DNA from: Candidatus Zipacnadia bacterium
GTDB taxonomy: Bacteria; Armatimonadota; Zipacnadia; Zipacnadales; UBA5352
Assembly: GCA_029821735.1 (NCBI GenBank)
Contig: JALGSU010000020.1
Span: 1 to 64,000 of the forward strand
Direction of reading: 5' to 3'
Length of the DNA stretch: 64,000 nt
The stretch's first letter is position 1. Each line of letters opens with the position of its first letter. Below, in pieces: positions 59,619 through 64,000 of this stretch. A model generated the notes under the pieces. It was not told the origin of the DNA and ran no database searches. It saw only the letters and a program-made list of their open reading frames with translations. A program made the translations under genes and the position numbers.

Positions 59619-59787
59619 GTTGAAAACTCCCTCATCGTAACGGCGGAGCCGTATGGCTCCGCTCGCGTTCCGGCTGCCCGCGATGGGGGGCAGGCAACCT
59701 GCTCTCATACCATACGAAGACAACCCGACCGACCGAGAGACTCCCGGCCGGTCAGTGGGTGTATCAGTGTGCGATGCCCCGAGCGAA

Positions 59788-60360
59788 TCAGTCGGCTTCT
59801 TTGGTTTCGCTCGGCTCGTCGTCGTCGCGAGCTTCCCTCGCGGCGGCGAGGTTCGCCTTCGGCCGGAGGACCATCGTCATCCGGCGCCCCTCCATGCGGG
59901 GTGCCTGATAGACCTCTGCGACGTCGACGCAGCCATCGATGAACATCTGCAGTCGCGCGCGGCCGATCTCTTTGTGGCGCAGCTCAGGTCCGCGGAAGAT
60001 GACGTTGAACTTGACCATGTCGCCCTTGGCAAGGAACTTCATGGCGTTGCGCATCTTGAAGTTCACGTCATGATCGTCGGTATTGGGGCGTATGCGTATG
60101 CCCTTGATCTGAGCCTGCTTGGACTTCTTCTTTGCTTCCTTGGCCTTCTTGCGCGCCTCATAGCGGAACTTCCCGTGGTCCATGATGCGACACACAGGAG
60201 GATCGCTATTCGGAGCAACCTCGATGAGGTCCAGCCCCTGATTCTGCGCTATCTCGATGGCCTGTTTGGTCGGAAGAACGCCAAGTTGTTCGCCGTCGGG
60301 GCTGATGACGCGCACCTTGGGAACGCGTATCCGCTCGTTGATGCGATAGGTTCTTTCTAT
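59788..60360 (-). CDS. infC: Translation initiation factor IF-3 starting at AUA
   Basis: The protein of 190 residues begins ERTYRINERIRVPKVRVISP, as IF-3 should, then GEQLGVLPTKQAIEIAQNQG and the linker KKAKEAKKKSKQAQIKGIR, and ends with an acidic tail. In frame, the only codons between a TGA at 60369 and the ERTYRIN sequence are CAG, TCG and ATA. Hence translation starts at ATA (60360-60358), nine bases after GGGAG. IF-3 genes usually use AUU so that IF-3 represses its own translation. AUA would work the same way. A later GTG at 60315 would remove the conserved N-terminus. Confidence 0.92.
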   Translation of the reverse strand: MERTYRINERIRVPKVRVISPDGEQLGVLPTKQAIEIAQNQGLDLIEVAPNSDPPVCRIMDHGKFRYEARKKAKEAKKKSKQAQIKGIRIRPNTDDHDVNFKMRNAMKFLAKGDMVKFNVIFRGPELRHKEIGRARLQMFIDGCVDVAEVYQAPRMEGRRMTMVLRPKANLAAAREARDDDEPSETKEAD

Positions 60361-60375
60361 CGACTGTCACTCCCT
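60358..60375 (-). promoter_or_regulatory. Ribosome binding site and AUA start of infC
   Basis: GGGAGTGACAGTCG precedes ATA on the minus strand. GGGAG is the ribosome binding site and the in-frame TGA lies within the spacer. This decides the AUA start. A tiny frame, ATG-TTG-CCG-GCA-TGC-GGC-CGG-TAG, ends just before this site and could be a leader peptide, but there is no direct support. Confidence 0.7.
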
Positions 60376-60433
60376 ACCGGCCGCATGCCGGCAACATGAG
60401 ACGTTTGAACCCCAGTGTGGCCATACACCGCGA

Positions 60434-60462
60434 AGAATAGCAAAAAGCACCTGCGGTGTCAA
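60434..60462 (-). promoter_or_regulatory. Promoter of the infC-rpmI-rplT operon
   Basis: On the minus strand TTGACA (60457-60462) and TATTCT (60434-60439) lie 17 bases apart. Transcription would start near 60427 and give a leader of about 65 bases before the infC start. The leader contains a CCGGC-ATGCG-GCCGG hairpin next to the ribosome binding site. Confidence 0.75.
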
Positions 60463-60535
60463 GATTCGGCAACGGCGTCAGAGGCCCTTTGGCGGGCTCT
60501 TTCGCCCCCTGTGACCGAACCGGTGCTGACGCGCT

Positions 60536-60560
60536 CGAAGCCCCCTATGAGAGGGCTTCG
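60536..60560 (-). terminator. Terminator-like hairpin after rpsO
   Basis: CGAAGCCC and GGGCTTCG form an eight-base stem with a nine-base loop 12 bases past the rpsO stop. No T-run follows (AGCGCG), so termination might be incomplete. Confidence 0.5.
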
Positions 60561-60572
60561 GGCAGAGCAGAC

Positions 60573-60842
60573 TCAGGCGCGCAGGCCCAGTTCCTGAACC
60601 AGGGCACGGTAGCGCGTGATGTCTTCCTTATGCAGGTAGCCAAGCAGGCGCCGGCGCTGACCAACGAGCTTCAGCAAGCCGCGGCGGCTGTGGTGGTCCT
60701 TGCGGTGCTCCTGCAGGTGGGTGGTGAGGTAGGTGATACGGCCGGTGATGAGGGCGATCTGCACCTCGGGTGAGCCGGTATCGCCGTCGTGGCGCTTGAA
60801 CTTCTCCACGATGTCGGTCTTGTCGGACTTGGTCAATGACAT
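60573..60842 (-). CDS. rpsO: 30S ribosomal protein S15
   Basis: An 89-residue S15 of the exact usual length. The conserved regions [39 protein letters not shown] and [20 protein letters not shown] are all present. S15 binds the 16S rRNA central domain and often represses its own translation. The ATG follows AGGAGAGTGGTCGC. No pnp gene is adjacent, unlike many bacteria. Confidence 0.97.
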   Translation of the reverse strand: MSLTKSDKTDIVEKFKRHDGDTGSPEVQIALITGRITYLTTHLQEHRKDHHSRRGLLKLVGQRRRLLGYLHKEDITRYRALVQELGLRA

Positions 60843-61174
60843 GCGACCACTCTCCTAATTCCTTTACAGCGAGCTCGCGGGTCGTGCGCAGAGCCCGCCG
60901 CCGTGCAACTCAGACGCATTACCCCCTGCCGAGTGCGCCGCCGGAAAAGCGGACGTCCCAGCAAGGGGTCATGCACGGTGAAACAGAGTATAGCACAGCG
61001 GACAAGAGAATGGCAAGACCTGCCGCCCATTGCCGCCGCGCCACGGGTGAGCAGACCGAGCAAGAGCGGGAGGGCGAGACACAGAGCGCGGCGAACCATC
61101 CGGCGCTCTGAAGTCATGTCGATCATCGGCGCAGCCTCTGCAGGCGCCGTCACCGCCCGAGGCGGCGCACGGAA
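60843..61174. other. Gene-free region with rpsO promoter
   Basis: About 332 bases between the divergent rpsO and MFS genes. On the minus strand TTGCCA (61011-61016) and TATACT (60987-60992) with 18 bases spacing form the likely rpsO promoter. An inverted GCCTC/GAGGC pair lies near 61130-61165 before the MFS gene. No gene is supported. Confidence 0.55.
60987..61016 (-). promoter_or_regulatory. Promoter of rpsO
   Basis: TTGCCA and TATACT on the minus strand, 18 bases apart, about 145 bases before the rpsO start codon. The -10 is the same as at dnaA, rpmE and leuA. Confidence 0.65.
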
Positions 61175-62368
61175 ATGAGTCAGGACAACTCCCCCCGCAG
61201 CTTCATCGCCCGCGTCGCGCCGCTGGCCGCCCTGATCGCTGGGCACGCCGTCAGCGACGGGTGCATAAACCTCATCCCCGCGCTGTGGCCGGTCTTCCAG
61301 GATCGCCTGGGGCTGACCGCCGCGCAGATCGGCAACCTCGCCGGTCTGGTGTCGGTGACCACGAACTTCGGCCAGCCGCTGTTCGGGTATCTGGCAGATC
61401 GCTTCCGGGTCAGGCATATGGAGGCCATCGGCCCGATGCTGGTGGGGTTGTTCGTCGGGCTGATGGGGCAGACCGAACTGGTCTGGCTTTTCGGGCTGTT
61501 CTACGTTCTCGGCGGGATCGGTACGGCGATGTTCCACCCCGAGGGCGCCACGCTTGCAGGTAAGGTCAGCGGTTCCCGGCGTGGCCTCGGGATGTCACTG
61601 TTCTCGGGCGGCGGGGCGCTTGGGTATGCCGCAGGTGCGCCTGTGGCGGTCTTCCTGTATCAACGTTTCGACACGCCGGGGCTGATGGCCGCGGCAGTGA
61701 TCGGCATCGTGGCGGGGCTGGGGCTGCGAGCGGTGAACGTCGGCCGGCGTTACCGCGACGACGACTTCGAGCCGCTGCGACTGCGCCGGGATGTGTTGCC
61801 GCATCTGCATAAGGTGACCGCGCTGTTCTCGCTGGTGACGCTGCGGGCGGTGGTGATTGTCGGCTTCAACACCTTCATCGCGCTGCTGGCAAAACAGTGG
61901 GGCTATGACCTGTCGGTAGGTGCGTATCTGCTCTTCCTGATGGTATTCTTCGGAGGCATCGGCAACATCGCCGGTGGAGTGCTCTCCGACCACCTCGGGC
62001 GGCGCACCGTGACGGTTGTCTCGCTTCTGCTATCCGCACCCTTCTTCTTCGGCTTCGTGCACTTCGGCCTGCCTTGGGGCTATCTGCTCATAGCTCTCGC
62101 GGGCTTCCTCGGGCAGATGTCCGTGTCGGTGAACATCGTGCAGGGGCAGGAGTTGATCCCGGCGGGACCTGGAGTTGCCTCGTCGCTGACCATGGGCGCG
62201 GCGTGGGGAGTGGCCGGGCTGTCGATGCCCATCGTGGGCTGGCTGGTGGATCACCAGGGGCCGGGCCCGACGCTGGCGATGCTGGGGTGGCTGATGGTTG
62301 GCGCCGCAGTGCTGGCGGCGTTCGTGCCGGACAAGCCGGCGGAAGAATCGGTGTCGACCGACGCTTAG
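61175..62368 (+). CDS. MFS transporter, Fsr (fosmidomycin resistance)-like
   Basis: A 397-residue protein with about 12 membrane segments. The start GHAVSDGCINLIPALWPVFQ, followed by GLTAAQIGNLAGLVSVTTNF and GQPLFGYLADRFR, closely follows the Fsr pattern 'GH...D..N.IPALLP......GLT..Q.G......S..GQP.FG.LADR'. GTAMFHPEGATLAGKVSG also fits. Fsr exports fosmidomycin in E. coli; natural substrates are unknown. It converges with the esterase gene 12 bases downstream. Confidence 0.85.
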   Translation: MSQDNSPRSFIARVAPLAALIAGHAVSDGCINLIPALWPVFQDRLGLTAAQIGNLAGLVSVTTNFGQPLFGYLADRFRVRHMEAIGPMLVGLFVGLMGQTELVWLFGLFYVLGGIGTAMFHPEGATLAGKVSGSRRGLGMSLFSGGGALGYAAGAPVAVFLYQRFDTPGLMAAAVIGIVAGLGLRAVNVGRRYRDDDFEPLRLRRDVLPHLHKVTALFSLVTLRAVVIVGFNTFIALLAKQWGYDLSVGAYLLFLMVFFGGIGNIAGGVLSDHLGRRTVTVVSLLLSAPFFFGFVHFGLPWGYLLIALAGFLGQMSVSVNIVQGQELIPAGPGVASSLTMGAAWGVAGLSMPIVGWLVDHQGPGPTLAMLGWLMVGAAVLAAFVPDKPAEESVSTDA

Positions 62369-62380
62369 GGGACGGCGTCC

Positions 62381-63460
62381 CTACTCCTCAGCAGGGAAGA
62401 ACTTGGCGCTGAAGAACGCGACCATGTCCCCGTAAGGGTCCTCCGCCTCGACGTCAGGACAGACCAGGACGCACTCGATCCCCAACTCATCCATCTTCGC
62501 CTTCAGGTGCACGCCATAGACGCCGGAATGGGCCACCTGATTGGCTGTCGCCTCCGGACCCGGCGGGGTGCTCGGCAGAGAATACATTGCGTACGTCGGT
62601 GCGTCGTCGGCAGTCAGATGGTTAATCGGCGAGGCCTCGGTCATCTGCGCCTGCACTTCGGGGTCGTCGAACTGCGCGTCATCGGACAGGCCGAACATCT
62701 TGGCCAGCGCCGGGTGGATGGTGATAGGCGCGCCGAGCCACTCGCCGGTGACGCCGAGCTCGAGACTGATCGGGCCGGCTCTCGGCGCGAGGCAGGTCAG
62801 GCGAGTGGACTGGCGCAGCACCGGGTCCTCATTGTCCGGGTCGGCCAGGTCCTCGTGATACGCCAGCCACATCGACGTTGTCGCTCCAGCCGAGCCACCA
62901 GTCGCGCCCACGCGCTCGGGGTCGAGATTGCACTCGGCAGCGTGGTGGCGCAGGAACTGGATCGCGCGCCCGGCATCGGTCATTGGCGCGGGGAAGGGCT
63001 CGATGGTGCTGTAGCGGTAGTTGATGGCCGCCACCGAAATCCCCGCAGCCAGCAGGGCCTCCAGGCTGTTTCGCGAGATCGTCGACTTATCGCCACCAAC
63101 CCAGCCGCCACCGTGAATATACGCCACCAGCGGCCGTGGGCCATCGCCCTCGGCGAGCCAAAGGTCGAGGAAGTTGCGCTCGAAAGATCCGTACGCAAGG
63201 TCCGCGAAGTCGGGAGCGGGCTTGCCGGCCTCATATTCAGCTTGCTTTGCCCGGCGCTCCTCGAGCTTCTCGCGGAACGCGGCCGCTTCGGTCGCGGTCA
63301 GCACACCGTCGCGGTCCGCGTCGGCCTGCGGGTATCTCTCGAGCCACTGGGCGAGGCGCTCGTTGGTCTCGCTGGTCTGCTCCTGCGCGACAACCGGCGC
63401 GAGCGCCAGGCAGGCAAGCAGCATCATCATCAATACGCGGGTGACCGAGTTGCGGGCCAT
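62381..63460 (-). CDS. Secreted alpha/beta-hydrolase (esterase) with one EF-hand
   Basis: A 359-residue protein. The signal peptide (VTRVLMMMLLACLALAPVVA) is followed by one EF-hand loop DADRDGVLTATE, then a carboxylesterase-like domain. The oxyanion motif is YIHGGGW, and the nucleophile elbow GGSAGA. EASPINHLTADDAPTYAMYS holds the Asp region of the bacterial feruloyl/BD-FAE group; the catalytic His should lie in QVAHSGVYGVHL, but is less certain. It probably removes acyl groups from polysaccharides. The start at 63460 is the ATG before ARNSVTR; the frame to 63556 is longer. It diverges from an acetyltransferase gene. Confidence 0.8.
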   Translation of the reverse strand: MARNSVTRVLMMMLLACLALAPVVAQEQTSETNERLAQWLERYPQADADRDGVLTATEAAAFREKLEERRAKQAEYEAGKPAPDFADLAYGSFERNFLDLWLAEGDGPRPLVAYIHGGGWVGGDKSTISRNSLEALLAAGISVAAINYRYSTIEPFPAPMTDAGRAIQFLRHHAAECNLDPERVGATGGSAGATTSMWLAYHEDLADPDNEDPVLRQSTRLTCLAPRAGPISLELGVTGEWLGAPITIHPALAKMFGLSDDAQFDDPEVQAQMTEASPINHLTADDAPTYAMYSLPSTPPGPEATANQVAHSGVYGVHLKAKMDELGIECVLVCPDVEAEDPYGDMVAFFSAKFFPAEE

Positions 63461-63600
63461 CGTGGGCAGGCTCCCTTCGTACCCAACAGCGCATACAGGT
63501 CGAGATACACGAAGGTTCGACGCGGGCATTGGGTTTGACCTGCCTGGATGGGCCATCTACAATTGGGCGTCATCAGACGGACCCCGGCGAGGTGATCGAG

Positions 63601-64000
63601 ATGTTCTGGCGCACCTGGGAGGGCATGCAGTCGCGCCGCTGCTACCGTTGGCAGTGGCTGCGCTGCATCCTGATCAACAAGTGGGCGATGGGCCTGCCCC
63701 ACATCAACATGCGGCTGCGCAAGTTCCTGCTGCGCCTGGGCGGGATTCGCATCGGTGCCGGTGGCTTCATAGGCATGGACGGCTGGTTCGAGGAGTGCTA
63801 CCCGCACCGTGTGCAGATCGGTGACAACGTGACCATCTCATTCCGGGTCACGCTGGTCGCGCACGGGCCGCGTCGCACCGAAGACATGCGAATCATCCTC
63901 GAGGACGGGGTCTATATCGGCTGCAACACCACCGTGCTGGCGGGAGTCACCATCGGCGCGGGCGCCAAGATCGGGGCGGGGTCGATCGTCACGAAGGACA
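63601..64000 (+). CDS. Left-handed beta-helix O-acetyltransferase, cut by window end
   Basis: A frame open from the ATG at 63601 (after GAGGTGATCGAG) to the end of the window, 133 residues so far. The N-terminal part is basic and helical (SRRCYRWQWLRCILINKWAM). It is followed by hexapeptide repeats: GIRIGAGGFIGMDG, VQIGDNVTIS, VYIGCNTTVLAGVTIGAGAK and IGAGSIVTKD. The His in LVAHGP is probably the general base, as in WbbJ-type acyltransferases. It would transfer acetyl from acetyl-CoA to a sugar. The C-terminus is missing. Confidence 0.8.
   Translation, partial: MFWRTWEGMQSRRCYRWQWLRCILINKWAMGLPHINMRLRKFLLRLGGIRIGAGGFIGMDGWFEECYPHRVQIGDNVTISFRVTLVAHGPRRTEDMRIILEDGVYIGCNTTVLAGVTIGAGAKIGAGSIVTKD

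Noticed and set aside
1-64000. CRISPR array
   Set aside because: No set of regularly spaced direct repeats with unique spacers was seen; the only long repeats are ankyrin-coding.
1-64000. tRNA or rRNA genes
   Set aside because: No cloverleaf with a TTCGA arm or rRNA segment was recognised in the intergenic regions by eye; a tRNAscan run would be needed to exclude a short one.

Overview
The window is a GC-rich bacterial chromosome segment that contains a replication origin. The cell is a diderm: an LptD-type outer-membrane protein and an LptF/LptG-type permease are encoded next to each other. Secreted proteins carry lipoboxes, Ig-like, beta-helix, EF-hand and PEP-CTERM features, and two tRNA-sensing T-box leaders are present. 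T-boxes together with LptD, many secreted sugar-acting proteins and Gfo/Idh oxidoreductases fit Armatimonadota or a neighbouring phylum best. That placement is an inference from gene content.

Layout. Bases 1-300 hold the N-terminus of an IS630-type transposase cut by the window edge. Bases 443-6222 are a minus-strand series of eight or nine small, mostly unrecognised membrane or membrane-anchored proteins, several with overlapping start and stop codons. Two membrane-anchored ankyrin proteins follow (6708-9211), then a three-gene sugar operon on the minus strand (GH3 hexosaminidase-like enzyme, epimerase, SDR). The origin lies at about 12.5-13.1 kb, with at least five DnaA boxes, followed by dnaA, dnaN and recF. 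A convergent sigma/anti-sigma pair and one hypothetical gene separate dnaA from dnaN. From 21 to 38 kb the region is accessory: PQQ-type propeller, C45-type hydrolase, an Hcp-like secreted protein, TIM-barrel and Gfo/Idh enzymes, glycosidase-like proteins, lipoproteins and a secretin-related protein. From 38 to 45 kb is a housekeeping block on the minus strand: MFS transporter, YchF-like ATPase, tsaC, prmC, prfA, a DUF1385 protein and rpmE. Then come a PEP-CTERM protein, a phosphoribosyltransferase, T-box-leuA, a URO-D-like protein, lptF/lptD, a second Gfo/Idh, T-box-pheS-pheT, trmH, rplT-rpmI-infC, rpsO, an Fsr-like MFS transporter, an esterase and an acetyltransferase cut by the right edge.

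How the genes work together. The housekeeping blocks cover initiation of replication (dnaA, dnaN, recF) and translation (infC, rpmI, rplT, rpsO, rpmE, prfA, prmC, pheS, pheT, tsaC). leuA and pheST appear to be controlled by tRNA charging through T-boxes, and infC appears to start at a rare AUA codon that would allow IF3 autoregulation. The accessory part looks like a polysaccharide-acquisition repertoire: secreted glycosidase-like proteins plus cytoplasmic epimerase, dehydrogenase and isomerase enzymes.

Points of caution. Five secreted or regulatory genes are split by frameshifts (anti-sigma factor, Hcp-like protein, GHL10-like glycosidase, DUF4838 protein, PEP-CTERM protein), and dnaA has lost its stop codon. 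Core genes other than dnaA look intact. These lesions may be real or may be assembly errors; raw reads would decide.
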